A DNA stretch of 64,000 bases from Siphonodentalium dalli (GCA_032622095.1 CP136063.1:65115897-65179896), one strand, 5' to 3'; counted from the stretch's first letter, positions 34,209-47,077 are shown. Translations and numbers: made by a program. The notes: generated from the letters alone by a model not told the origin.

Positions 34209-34813
34209 TCACTGTTCACAATCACCACCACATAAGCATAGTTCAGTGCATTTAAGCTGTGACGCATTACACTTGCATAGACCATTCTTGCATCCCCTCT
34301 TGCAGCCACATCGTATCAGTTCATAGCATGATGAGGCAGCTTCGGGTAGTTTAGTCCAAAATGGCTTATATCCCACATCAGTTAGACACCAACCCCATTC
34401 GCTAGGATTTGGCAATACTGGTGCAGGCAGTATAGAGCGTTCGACCATACAAATCCTGCTTGATATGTTGAAAGTCGGATATGCTGTTCCAATGCTGCTG
34501 CAGTTGGTGGTATATGTTCAATGGATTTATTCCCCTGAGAAAAGAGAATTCTACGCGCCTCATCGACGTTCTCTGCCGTACACACTTTACTGGACAAGAA
34601 GATCCCAAACTGTTGAATCATCTTAATGTTTTCTTTACGCAGTTCGGCTGGTTGAGAAAGTAAACATATGAAGACAGTCGTTATTTCCGGATATGTTTCC
34701 CATGTCGACCAGGCTGATTTTTTGCCATGATAGAGGAAGAATGATGTCGTATCACATCCTGTCAATGCGTGGAACATCGGAAGGGCTTCCGCTTTATTAC
34801 CAAGATTGTCCAC
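34209..34813 (-). pseudogene. HALTGCDT-family transposon protein, C-terminal part (left arm)
   Basis: The minus strand reads ALPMFHALTGCDTTSFF and GKKSAWSTWETYPE, then ELRKENIKMIQQF, and after a one-base frameshift PEAASSCYELIRCGCKRGCK and LCKCNASQLKCTELCLC. The cysteine-rich tail is of the TSO1-like CXC type. These motifs mark a family of uncharacterised proteins found in invertebrate DNA transposons; the superfamily is not settled here. The start is missing and the frame is broken. Confidence 0.7.
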
Positions 34814-34996
34814 TATTGAATGGACAGGATAGTGCTTGATGTTGATTCCAGTTCCGAATTCAATCCATAGTTCTTCTAAGTTAAAAGATATTGAAAAAGA
34901 CCTATAGCTAGAACAACAACATCGGTGTCTACTGTGCGGATGCTAACCTTCTTTATTCCTGTATGACCACAGTGAGCTGCATGCAGAAGAATCCTA

Positions 34997-35428
34997 GTGT
35001 CGGCCTCTTCGGAAGCCCTTCCGATGTTCCACGCATTGACAGGATGTGATACGACATCATTCTTCCTCTATCATGGCAAAAAATCAGCCTGGTCGACATG
35101 GGAAACATATCCGGAAATAACGACTGTCTTCATATGTTTACTTTCTCAACCAGCCGAACTGCGTAAAGAAAACATTAAGATGATTCAACAGTTTGTGATC
35201 TTCTTGTCCAGTAAAGTGTGTACGGCAGAGAACGTCGATGAGGCTCGTAGAATTCTCTTTTCTCAGGGGAATAAATCCATTGAACATATACCACCAACTG
35301 CAGCAGCATTGGAACAGCATATACGACTTTCAACATATCAAGCAGGATTTGTATGGTCGAACGCTCTATACTGCCTGCACCAGTATTGCCAAATCCTAGC
35401 GAATGGCAATGATTGTATCTATTCTTAA
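34997..35428 (+). pseudogene. HALTGCDT-family transposon protein, fragment (right arm)
   Basis: Inverted near-identical copy of 34382-34813, differing by one residue in the central part. It ends soon after CLHQYCQILANG because the 353-base deletion removed the CXC tail. Confidence 0.7.
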
Positions 35429-35887
35429 ATTCTTAGTAAAGTAGGTTTGTAACTAAAGATGTTGTGTTGTACTTGCTTCAACAAACAGTGCGTAATTTTT
35501 TTTTTTTTCACTTTTTTTGAGAAAATTTAGAGAATTTAGAGAAAAATTGAGGTTTTTTTTTTAAATTGAGATATAAACTGAAATTTTCTGCATTAAATTG
35601 GTTTAAATGCTGACAAATGTTTTTTAAAATGTCAATATAATGTGTTCTGATTATAATCACACCATAACATATCCGAAAACACCTCAATTTTGTTTGTATC
35701 AACCCATAAAAGACATTTTAGGAAATTTCATGGCGGCCATTTTGAAAATCCAAGATGGCCGCCGTTCGGGAGGCCAAAAAGTTGGCAACAAGGGGGAGAA
35801 ATATTTTTTACCCACCAACCTACATGTATGCAAAGTTTCACGCTTTTATTACAAAGTGCACGATTTTTTCCCTTAGTGACTCTACTA

Positions 35888-36130
<243 letters not shown>

Positions 36131-36573
36131 AAAGAAAGACTGTACCAAAATGATAAATTCAACAAATGATTTACTAATTGCTGTAAATTATCAAGACACG
36201 GGAAAATACACATAGAAAATAGTTTACTCCTCATTTCAAAACGAGATTCAATATAATCCACGTAGAGAAACAGCCACATTGTGATATTGTTTTACTGCTT
36301 AAAGCTACAAGGTCATGGGTTATAATTAAATGTAAAATAATCACTGTTAAGAACTTGGAGAAATAGATCAACTTGTTCTCTGATAATAAATTATCACGTG
36401 TTGAAACTATTATTATATAAACAAAACGAATACATTGACTTGTCAACAAACATTGAGCACTAATCGTGTAGCAAGTTCAAACTTTTTGATTTTTATTCCC
36501 ATATCTATCGTTAACTATTTATTAAAATTCGTATCATTGGATTGATTGAACTTTTGATATAAGCAATTTCACT
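36131..36573. other. Unassigned AT-rich stretch
   Basis: No gene recognised. Confidence 0.4.
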
Positions 36574-36725
36574 GTAATAACGAACCAAAGCCGGACGCTT
36601 TGGTCGTATATAGGCTATATCTGATTTTGTGACGTCACCTATTATTAAGTAATAACGAACCAAAGCCGGACGCTTTGGGTCGTATATATAGGCTATATAT
36701 GATTTTGTGATGTCACCAATTATTA
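36574..36725. repeat. Tandem duplication, ~75-bp unit x2
   Basis: Each unit holds taataacgaaccaaagccgg, acgctttgg and a gattttgtga.gtcacc block. An inverted single copy of the core is at 32648-32688. Confidence 0.88.
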
Positions 36726-36740
36726 ACTAATACAACGCTC

Positions 36741-37635
36741 CAATAATAGTCCCCCGAAAATAATTTCGGGGGGACTATTAAAATAGCCGGTGTCCCTCCG
36801 TGCGTCCGTCCATGTGTCCGTCCGTGCGTCCGGGGTTTCCAGATGATAACTTTAGTTTCGGTTATTAGATCAAAAGCAAATTTCATAGATGAGTTTATCA
36901 GACCAAAATACAGATCAAGTTCTAATATGGGTTTGCTCCGCCCATTTTTGCGAGAGTTATGGCCCTTTTTCGACTTAGAATCTTATAATTTTCTGGTTTC
37001 CGGATGATAACTTTAGTTTATGTGATCATATCTGAATCAAATTTGGTATGTTAGTTTATCAGACTAAAATATTGGTTAAGTTCGAATATGGGTTTGCTCC
37101 GCCCATTGTTGTGAGAGTTATGGTCCTTTTCGACTTTGAATCTTGTAATTTTCTGGTTTTCGGATGATAACCTCAGTTTGTGTGATCATATCTGAACCAA
37201 ATTTGGTATGTGAGTTTATCGGCCCTATATACAGGTCAAGTTCGAATATGTGTTTGCGCCGCCCATTTTTGCGAGAGTTATGGCCCCTTTTCGACTTCGA
37301 ATCCTGTCAATTTCTGGTTTCCGGATGACAACTTTAGTTTGTGTGATCATATCTGAATCAAATTTAGTTGGATAGTTTATCAGCCCTATATACAGGTCAA
37401 GTTCGAATATGTGTTTGCTCCGCCCATATTTGCGAGAGCTATAGCCCTTTTTCGACTTAGAATCCTGTCAATTTCTTTAGTTTGTGTGATCATATCTGAA
37501 TCAAATTTGGTATGATAGTTCATCTACCATTCCAAGGTGCACTGGTTGGATTGTTCTGAAATTATAGTATTGGATTTAGGGTCCTTGTTGGTTTTTTTTC
37601 CAGAAAAGCTGATGCCTCCAATGAAGCTACTTTTT
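36741..37635. mobile_element. Hairpin + (GTCC)n + ~165-bp tandem-repeat element
   Basis: A hairpin at 36745-36779 (aatagtcccccgaaa / tttcggggggactatt) is followed by tccgtgcgtccgtcc and then about five units with gataactttagtttgtgtga, caggtcaagttcgaatatg and gcgagagttatggccc. It ends near 37635. The layout is of the non-autonomous Helentron-like type frequent in molluscs (inference). Confidence 0.72.
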
Positions 37636-37642
37636 CGGGGGA

Positions 37643-37806
37643 CACTGTGACCAGACGGCCTTTTATTGAATTTGGAGAGCGCGAATGTCGCACATTAGAT
37701 CGGTGGAACTAAAGCATTATTGTCGTAACAGGCTGTCAAGAGGCCAACACAAATCAGTCGATGTGCAACATTCTCATATTTATATAAACTTCATAAAATC
37801 ATTTAT
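37643..37806. repeat. Direct repeat, left copy
   Basis: ~160 bases including gagcgcgaatgtcgcacatt and caaatcagtcgatgtgcaac. It is repeated in the same orientation at 39078-39237, so the foldback 37807-39003 is bracketed by direct repeats. Confidence 0.88.
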
Positions 37807-39003
37807 TATACCCCCACTTTCGAAGAAAATGGGGGTATACTGGATTGATTGCGTCTGTCCGTCCGTCCGTCCGTCACGCTGACTCTTTCGCGATTTCTAA
37901 AACATATTTTCAAAGTTTTGACCGTTGTTTATAGACTGAATGTCAAAACAGAATGTATTCTCCAATAACAATCGACAGATTATGTCTTTATACGTGTTTA
38001 TTGATGACAGTAATGCAAAATCGGCTGCATGTTGTGCACTGTTAGAGACGTAGTGAATTTGGGTGCATTTCCCATGAAAATTAAGCAGCACTTTGATGCT
38101 CAGATTATCGGCCTTGTCTATCTTAAATTAGACTGGAACTTGTCAAGTTTTATGGTTGAACATTAGATAATTATAACACAATACCTCCCGACTGTTCCTC
38201 GTCGTACACGTCCTTCAAATTAGTGCCTCAAAAAGCAACAAAATGTTGCGATTCTATTGTGATGTTTATGTTCACGATCGGTTCTTTCGTTCCTGTTTAC
38301 AGTACATTCATATTCGATTAGATTATTTGATTGTACATCTATAGTTGCCCAATGACAATACATGGTCATATTTGGTTTTAAATGTAGCCATAGTAAATAA
38401 ATAGATGAGTTTTAGTGGTCCCAAACGATCATAGGTCAGATATTAAAGATGATCGACCGATAATCTGTAATATCCAACCTATGATGCTTTGGGACTACTG
38501 AAAAACTCATATTTGTGTTGCTGTGACTATAGTTTGAACCATATATGGTAATATGGAAACTAGAAACACAAATGAACTATCTGGTCGAATATAATATTGC
38601 ATTAAAAGGGGGCGAAAGAACCGATCGTGAACATAACAATCACATTAGAATCGGAACATTGCGTTGCTTTTGATGGATTAATTTGAGGGTCTTTTACTGT
38701 AAGGAGCCACCGAGAGCTGTGCTGTAATCGATCATACACGAAGACATATTTCAGTCTAATTAAAAGGTAAAAAGGCCGATAAAAGGAGCATCAAAATGCT
38801 GCTTAATTTACAAAGGAAATGCACACAAACACATTAGTCTTCTAAGTGTGCAAAAAATAGCCGACTTCGCCTTATTATCACCAATAATTACATACAAAGA
38901 CACAATCTAGCGATAGTTTTTATAAAATACGTTCTGTTTTAACATTTAGTGTATAAATGGAGGTCAAAACTTTGAAAACATTTTTTTCAAGTCGCGAAAG
39001 AGA
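37807..39003. mobile_element. Foldback element with short hairpin and (GTCC)n head
   Basis: A tataccccc...gggggtata hairpin (37807-37839) and a (GTCC)4 run lead into a 1.12-kb imperfect palindrome. 37881-38300 pairs with 38590-39003 (for example gttcacgatcggttctttcg) and continues inward through gatgagtttt and cataggt to a centre near 38445. It has no protein-coding capacity. Confidence 0.85.
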
Positions 39004-39077
39004 CGGGATTTAATTCGACAGAGACGGAACCCGAAAGGCGATAGAATCGATTCTTGTGAAACAGTTTCCCCCCAGTG

Positions 39078-39237
39078 ACTGTGGCCTGACAGCCTTTTAT
39101 TGCATTTGGGGAGCGCGAATGTCGCACATTAGATCGGTGGGCCTAAAGCATTATTGTCGTAATCGGCTGTCAAGATGCCAACACAAATCAGTCGATGTGC
39201 AACATTCTCATATTTATATAAACGTCATAAAATCAGT
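39078..39237. repeat. Direct repeat, right copy
   Basis: Same-orientation partner of 37643-37806 with about a dozen differences. Confidence 0.88.
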
Positions 39238-39597
39238 TATTTGTTTTTATGTATAAGGGAAAGTAGGTCCATAATGAATTTTTAACGGGTATACTCCGGC
39301 ACTGGATCAAATAATAAATAAACTAAAATCACCACAACTCAACACGATATACGTGTACCTCGAAGCTTTATTTTCTAACTGAAGCACAGCAGTTGATCAA
39401 TACTGCGTGGTTGTGTAGAGACTATACCGTGCGAAAGGAAATAAGATAATATTTAATGTGGATTTGATTGTTGTCATAAGTCTGCATCTGATAATCCATA
39501 TATATCCCAGTTTCTTGAATAGAATGAAAACACATACTTATGAACAAATCAGAAGATACATTCAGTTCCACGCGAATTCGGTCAATGGTGAAAGTTA
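39238..39597. other. Unassigned stretch
   Basis: Nothing recognised. Confidence 0.35.
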
Positions 39598-39686
39598 CAC
39601 ACGATGACGTTGTTTGTCGACTATCGTTGAAATTCACACGATGCCATGTTGTGATTGAAATGAACATCCTCCCCCAGCACGCCAAG

Positions 39687-39942
39687 TAATATAGCTGAAT
39701 AGGACATTGTCGTATGGTTTCTGGCAAAAAGACACACAGGATCAATTAAACTGTCAAAAAGACACCAGGATCTCTTAAACTGTCAAAAAGACACACAGGA
39801 TCTCAAAGTCTCACCAAACAACGGGAATTTTGTTTAGTCGTCTGCTATACGAGATCATGGGTGTCTTTTTTTTTACAGATTAAGAGATACTGGGTGTCTT
39901 TTTGCCAGAAACCATGCGACAATGACCAATTCAGCAATATAG
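39687..39942. mobile_element. 240-bp MITE with target duplication
   Basis: Element 39695-39934 with ends ctgaat.gg.cattgtcg.atggtttctggca in inverted pairs, flanked by taatatag and caatatag (7 identical bases, 8 if one change is allowed). The middle holds three copies of aaactgtcaaaaagacac. The empty site is at about 30640-30655. Confidence 0.88.
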
Positions 39943-39984
39943 GCCCAATGGTTAGTTTCAGTTCCATGCACTCTCGATAACGTA

Positions 39985-42900
39985 CATCGGCCAAAAGTGG
40001 TCGGGTACCCCTACCCACGGTAGAACAAGTTAAAACCAACTTTTTGAAAAGGAGAAATATATACTGTTGACGAAAATGATAGTGAAAAATAACGGAATTG
40101 GTGGTGGCTATTCTCAAATCGACGATGAACGATACCCACCAATGACTTTTCCCAGAACTTAACGAGTTTGGCAAAGTAAGCCCTGCGGCTATGTCCTAAA
40201 TTATTTGCCCACATTGTCGGTGTTAAAACGACTACATCATACAATATATGTACCTGATATGCAAGAAGTGTTGGCTAATTTGGGTTTTCGTGCCATTTGG
40301 AGCCGAAACATTTATTTTTTGTTGAAAAATCGCTCTTTTTTCAAAAAAATTATATTTTCGAACATTATCATTCAAACGGATATTGCAATAATATTGAAAT
40401 AGTTAGTCCATATGGTGTAGTAGTTATCCGGCAAGCATATGAAGGAAGAAGTTAACAGAAATTTTGATCGGTTTGCGAGATATTGGATTTTAGCTACCCC
40501 TCCCCCAAACACGTTTTTGGTCGAAAAAATACACATTTTTGATAATGACATTACAAACATTTTCGAATTGATCTGATTGGGACCCAATATGAATCTTGTA
40601 CTGATATTGTTGTCCAGAGAAGCAGTTTAATCGATCACAGATGTGTTCAGGCTGTCAGACCCCCAGTTACAACAATAACAATTATTTTTATTGATAACAG
40701 GTAATTTTGCATGCATTAACATCGATGTTAAGGACTAAAACCTTTGTTATACACAACTCGTGACCAACTATATAATTCATATGGCGCAGTAGTCATCAGG
40801 ACATCACAAGTAAAAATAATTTGACAGAAATTGAAATATAATGGAATTGGTGTTGGCTATTGTCAAATCGACGATGAGCGATAACCTCCAGTGATTGTTT
40901 CCAGAAATTAACGATTTTGGTAAAGCGAGCCATGTGACTATCTCCTAGCCTATTTGCCCATATTGTTGGGGTTAAAATTACTACATCATACCATACCTCT
41001 ACATGATATGAAAAAAGTGTTGGTTAATTTAGATTTTCCTGCCATTTGGAGCCAAAACTTTTATTTTTTGCTGAAAAATCGCACTTTTTCACAAAATATA
41101 TTATTTTTCGAACGTTATTATTCAAATGAATATTGTTATAATGCCGAAATATTTAATTCTTATGGTGAAGCAGTTATCTGCCAAGCATATGAAGAAAGAA
41201 GTTAACAGAAATTTAGAACAATTTGCGACAACAACAACAACAACAATTATTTTATTGATAACAGGTCATTTTGCATGCATTTACATCGATGTTAAGTTCT
41301 AAAACCTTTGTTTTAAAAACACGTGACCAACTATATAATGCATGTGGCTCAGTAGTTATCTGGACATCACAAGTATAAAGAATTTGACAGAAATTGTCAA
41401 CGGTTATAAAGATATTGGAATTAGGTACCGCTCCCCCAGACGCGATTTGGTAGAAAAACTACATATTTATGATAACAACACAGACCTTTCTAAATTATTC
41501 TAATGGGCGTCTAATCATTATTCGTGTGATGGAAACCTGATCCGTAGACACCGCGAGCGTGGTTTTAGATGACCTCGGGTTTCCAATTAAACCCATGACA
41601 TGTAATTTTATATCAACACATATTGACTTTGAGGAACTAAAGTATTTGTTCTAAACGACGCATAATATAGACTAACATACTCATACAGAACCAAATCATT
41701 GTTGCTCCCGCCCTATTAGACGTCCCGAACACACCACGAACTGAAAAAATATGATCTCAATATTAAGAATCATGTAACTATAAAGGACAGTTACATATGG
41801 AAAAATACAATGTTTATGGATGGGTTTTGGCACTTTGCTTGGCAAATATGAAGGGCGAATTTGCTATATTTTTCGAGAACACTCTACCCAATTTAAAGAC
41901 TTCAACGTAATACGAAATTAAGCTATATGATCTCTAATTCTCTATATTAACTGAGAGTGTGGCGGGAATGTAGTACTATCAGAGAATATATAATGTGTAT
42001 TGATGGGTTGTGCATGTGTCGCTTTACACAAAGTGGCTGATAAATAAGAAAGACGAATTTGCTGTTTTAGGATCCCCCTACACAAATAAAGTGTTAAAGT
42101 TGAACTGAAATGATTGCTGTAAATGTTAACTGAGGACGTGGGAAAAAATAGTAATATCGGGGCGCATACATGTTGATGGATGGGTTGGTTGGATCCCGAA
42201 AGCCTTTAGCACTTTACGAAAATCGGATGGCAAACGCCAAAGGCGAATATTTTTTGTTTTGTTGGACCCCTTTATTTGCCCATTTAAACTCTTGAACACA
42301 ACATGCTCCGAATATTGATGCTTTATTATTAAATCACAGTGTGAAAAAATTGTTGTGCTATCAGGGAATATACATGTTACATGGGTAGTTTGGTTTCCAA
42401 AATCCTAGGGTACTTTACAAAAGGCGGCTGGCAAAACCCAAAGCTGAATATTTTCTTTGAGCACCCTACCCCATTTAAAGTCATAAATACACTAATGGAT
42501 GAATATGTTCTCAATATTAACTGGGGTGTGAACAAATGGTATGTAATTCAGGAAATACACCTCTTCAGTTCATGATGGGTGAGTTGGCTTCCCAATGTCT
42601 GGGACACTTTACACAAAGTGGTTAGCAAAGAGAAGGCGGACTTTCACTGTTTTTGGTACCCATAACCCTTCTAAACTAGTTAGCAAACATTGAACCGAAT
42701 CTATATGCTCTCATGTATTGTTTACAATTTGTATGAGTGGTTGGTTCTCGAAATCCTGGAACACTTTACAAAAGGCGGCTGGAAAATACGAAATGTGATT
42801 TGTTAGGCCACACTACCCCATTTGCAGTCTTGGAACACACAATGATCCGAAAGGATGTGCTCCCATTATTAACTGTGTGTAGAGAAATGGACGCTATATA

Positions 42901-45605
42901 AAGCGTATAGTATACCAGGGTCTTGAATGCCTGGGTCACTTTACACAAAGTTGTTGGTGAAAGAGAAGGGCGAATACTCACTGTTTGGGGGGGGGACCCC
43001 ATTAACCCATTTAATATCTTGACCAGAACTGAAATTATATTCTCTCATACTTAGCTGAGTGTATGATCGAAATGTATTGCTATCATGGAATTATTAATTG
43101 ATATATGGGTGATCTGGTTCCCACGAAATCCTGGAACACTTCACAAAGCGGCTGGCAAACAAGAAAGGCGAATTTTCAATGTCTTGAGGACCCCACTATC
43201 CAACTTGAAGGCTTACAAAAATGATATGCTCTCAATTTTAACTGAAGTTGTGGACAACGGATTATTATTTGGATATACGAATCTGTTGAGATGGTTCCCG
43301 CAAGCCTATGGCACTTTACAACAAGTGGTCGGCAAACGAAAGGGCTAAATTTCACTCTCAGGGGACTCCATCCCTATTTGAAGTATTGAACAAACCACTA
43401 GCTCAAGGCAAAGCTGTCCATATTACCCGAGATTGTGACCGAATGGCTGTTCTGTCAGAAAAGATGCAATGGTCTCGCGAGCCCACCGTTCGCGAAACAC
43501 CGTGGCACCTTACACAAAGCAGATGGCAAACGATGAAGGCGAATTGTAAGGGACCCCTACCCCATGTAAACCATTGAAGCTACCGCGAACTGAATGAATG
43601 TGCCCTCAGGGGCAAACGACGATCTGGACAAATGGCTATTCTATTAAGAAATACACAATTGTTATAGATGGGTTAATACCCGACAATCAGGGACACTTTA
43701 CAAAAAGCGACTGAAAAATAAATAATGCGATTTTTCAATGTTTGTTTTACCCCCTTCCAAATTTGAAGACTAGAACACACCACGGACGGACTGGAACGGT
43801 ATCATCATTGACTGCGTGTATGGACAATGGCGAGTTAGTTGTACAAGGACGTACACAATGTAAATAGATGGATTTTGTTTCTGAAAGAATGAGCACTTAA
43901 CGAAAAGTGGCTGGAAAATAAGAAAGGCAAAATTTTGAGGACCCCTACTTTATTTGAAGTCTTGAAAGACACCACGTGGTGAAATGATATGACCTCAATA
44001 TTAACTGAGGGCTTGACCAATGTTAGTTTTTATCAGGATATACATTATGTGTTGGTTCCCGAAAGTCTGCATCGTGTGGCACTCCACAACAAGCGGCTGG
44101 CAAATGTTCAGTTTTATGTACCCCTACCCTATTTGAAGTCTTGAACACATCATGTACTGAAGGGATTATGAATTCAATATCAACATATTGTGGCCGAAAC
44201 TATGCGATATATAAGGCTGTATTGGTTTCAGACACCATGTGACACTTCATAAAAAGCGGCTGGCAAATAACAAAAATTCAATTTTAACTGTTTATGTGAC
44301 AATTACGCTATTTTAAATCACGAAAACGTCACGAACTTGATGAACATGCTCCCAGTTTTAACTCAGTCTGTGGAGATATGGTAGTTCTATCCGGAGGTAA
44401 ACAGTTTATCTGGCAGAGAGATTGTATGGGGAAAATTAGGATGTAATCCAGTTGGAACTGATTGGATACAATGATATACACATAGTTTCGTTGGAACTGA
44501 TTGGACGCAATGATACACAGATAATGTTGTTTTCGTCATTGATACGTCCGTCGACGTGAGATTGCACACGATCTGGTGGTGGTACATTTTGCGCTCAGCA
44601 GGGTTTCAATGCTTTTCACGAAGTTTTAACAAATGGCAGCGTTATGGAAATCGCTTTGTTTTCGGGATAAATGTCTGAACCCCGTCAACTATTTTAATAT
44701 TTTCGCGATGACTGAGTTGCTGTAAATACAAAAGAGTATTTCTGATAAAATTACATTCAGTATGGCGCAAGTTCAGTCTTAGGACCACTGTATTCCAATA
44801 AGTAATGATATGTTTTTTTTATATTTACCACAATGACAGAGATGGGACGTTTTAATGTGATTACTCAATTGGCCATAGTTCAAACTACTGCATTTCAATC
44901 TCAAACGAGAATAGAGTACTTGTGATATGCGACACTTACTGTATGTAATAGCAATTCAAATGCGTACGTTGTTGTAATTTGGGGTCTGGAAGCCCGAACA
45001 TGTCTTTAATCACTTAAGCAATGTCCCCGGGCTCCATTTTCAGCAAATGAATTATGTTGGGTCCCAGTATGATCAACTGGGAAATTTGGCAAAGTTCTGA
45101 ACAAAAATATGTAATTTTTCGACCAAAAACGTGTTTGGGGGAGGGGTAGCTAAAATCCAATATCTCGCAAACCGTTCAAAAATTTTGTTAACTTCTTTCT
45201 TCATATGCTTGTCAGATAACCAATACACCATATGGACTTTTTTAAAAAGAGCGATTTTTCAACAAAAAATAAACAATTGGCACGAAAATCCAAAGTAACC
45301 AACACTTCTTGTATATCAGGTACATATATGATATACTGTAGTCATTTTGACACCAACAATGTGGGCAAGTAATTTAGGACATAGCCGCAGGGCTCACTTT
45401 ACCAAAATCGTTAATTTCTGGGAAAAGTCACTGGTGGGTATCGTTTATCGTCGATTTGAGAATAGCCACCACCGATTCCGTTATTTTTCAGTACCATTTT
45501 CGTAGAGTATATATTTCTCCTTTTAAAAAAGTTAGTTTTGACTTGTTCTACCGTGGGTAGGGGTATCTCGAAAACTAGAGCTCTTTTTCGATTTGGCCGC
45601 TGTAC
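39985..45605. mobile_element. 5.6-kb element with ~600-bp terminal inverted repeats
   Basis: The left TIR (39985-40590) and right TIR (45060-45605) are inverted copies: atcggccaaaa at the edge, ggacatagccgcagggct, tcgtcgatttgagaatagcc, ccccaaacacg. A second, direct, partial copy of the left TIR lies at 40850-41500. The centre is a degenerate tandem array. No transposase was found, so it is non-autonomous; long TIRs plus satellite centre suggest a foldback or MULE-like element. Confidence 0.82.
41800..44400. repeat. Degenerate tandem array, ~185-bp unit x14
   Basis: The marker cactttacaaaaagcggctgg and variants recur at about 41825, 42017, 42205, 42405, 42600, 42757, 42932, 43131, 43310, 43502, 43681, 43891, 44076 and 44229. 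Each unit also has a ccctaccccatttgaagtc block and an aatattaactgagtgtgtgg block. Units differ widely, so the array is old. Confidence 0.85.
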
Positions 45606-45780
45606 TATATATAACTATTTATAATTACCCCACCAAACATAGGCCTTATGCATGTGGGTATTATTTGGTTGAATCTATAAAGTGATTTTGACAATAACTG
45701 TTTAAACGCTACATGCAGAAACCCCTATGTGATTGTGTTAGCTTTTGTTCGTTAATTACGCTTGCGTATGATCATATTAG

Positions 45781-45936
45781 CTGTAATTCAACAACAAATT
45801 CAATGAAATAGCTCTGGCAAGAAGTCGTAATAACAAAGTTTGCGTGATTACGTTGGATCACTGGTACACTCTATAACACATGCTGACCAATTTGTCAATT
45901 TACCCAAATTTGGGCAATGTTTTTGCTCAACAAAGG
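45781..45936. other. Unassigned stretch
   Basis: Nothing firm; a brief resemblance to an rRNA 3' end near 45825 is discussed under rejected items. Confidence 0.35.
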
Positions 45937-46478
45937 TTAAAGGTGGATTATCTCTTTGTAAACATGTACTATATAGTTACCGGGGTATAAAATATTAGAA
46001 TTGAATCGAAGACTCCTGTCCGGAAATGCTTCTATCGATTAATATTAATTTTATTTCGAATATTTTCTGGTCTAAAAAAGGTGTGTTTGTTCAGCTTACG
46101 AACAATAGTGGTTACTGTTAACAGAGACCAGAAATTATTTTGTGCAATTTTGTCACAAATAAACGTTAATTATACTCATTATCGCTTATATCTGTGGAAC
46201 AAAACAATACAAACAACCAATCTGTGACATTTGACATTAGTTGCGTAGCCGTAGGAACAGCCCAGTGCTCTATATCGCAATACGGTCTCATCCGAATGGT
46301 CGGTTCTAAAAACATAAACGGGCCCGATTTAATATTCGAAATAAAATCAATATTAATTGATAGAAGCTTTTCCGCACATAGGTCTTCAGTTCATATCTGT
46401 TATTTTATACCCACGCAACTATTTAAAATTTGTTATTTAAAGAGATAATCCATCTTTAAAGAGATAATCCATCTTTAA
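45937..46478 (+). mobile_element. TTAA-flanked MITE, copy 6
   Basis: TTAA at 45937-45940 and 46456-46459. The last 19 bases (agagataatccatctttaa) are duplicated once more, to 46478. Confidence 0.92.
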
Positions 46479-46549
46479 CAATTGACCTAATATTAATTTC
46501 CCTTCTGCGTTGGACGATTTTTTGTACTCAACAGTGAGTGAATAATAAC
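46479..46549. other. Spacer between two MITE copies
   Basis: About 70 bases of unique sequence separating copies 6 and 7, which have the same orientation. Confidence 0.6.
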
Positions 46550-47077
46550 TTAAAGGTGGATTATCTCTTTGTAAACATGTATTATATAGTTACCGGGGTA
46601 TAAAATATTAGATTTGAATCGAAGACTCCTGTCCGGAAATGCTTCTATCGATTAATATTAATTTTATTTCGAATATTTTCTGGTCTAAAATGTTGTGTTT
46701 GTTCAGCTAACGAACAATAGTGGTTACTGTTAACATAGACCAGAAATTATATTGTGCAATTTTGTCACAAATAAACGTTAATTATACTCATTATCGCTTA
46801 TATCTGTGGAATAAAACAATACAAACAATCAATCTGTGACATTTGACATTCGTTGCGTAGCCGTAGGAACAGCCCAGTGCTCTATATCGCAATACGGTCT
46901 CATCCGAATGGTCGGTTCTAAAAATAGTAACATAAATGAGCCCGATTTAATATTCGAAATAAAATCAATATTAATTGATAGAAGCTTTTCCGGACATAGG
47001 TCTTCAGTTCATATCTATTATTTTATACCCACGCAACTATTTAAAAATGTTTATTTAAAGAGATAATCCATCTTTAA
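46550..47077 (+). mobile_element. TTAA-flanked MITE, copy 7
   Basis: TTAA at 46550-46553 and 47074-47077; near consensus. Confidence 0.93.

Larger units (their letters stand above)
33556..35887. mobile_element. Foldback DNA transposon, 2.3 kb, inserted between two zinc fingers
   Basis: The ends tagtagagtcactaaggg and cccttagtgactctacta are exact inverses. The arms 33556-34793 and 35011-35887 are inverted copies of more than 850 bases, each carrying the 3' part of one transposon gene. The right arm lacks 353 bases present in the left (34042-34394) with an aatgg microhomology at the break. The unpaired middle is about 220 bases. A short target duplication may be AAA or TA; it is not certain. 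Confidence 0.9.
39598..45780 (+). repeat. Dispersed repeat interrupted by two elements
   Basis: Pieces 39598-39694, 39943-39984 and 45606-45780 together align in order with the uninterrupted copy at 30551-30880. The intervening DNA is therefore inserted. Confidence 0.85.

Noticed and set aside
45820-45862. agaagtcgtaataacaaag...ttggatcac resembles the 3' end of small-subunit rRNA
   Set aside because: Only about 40 bases with gaps and no rRNA context; probably chance.
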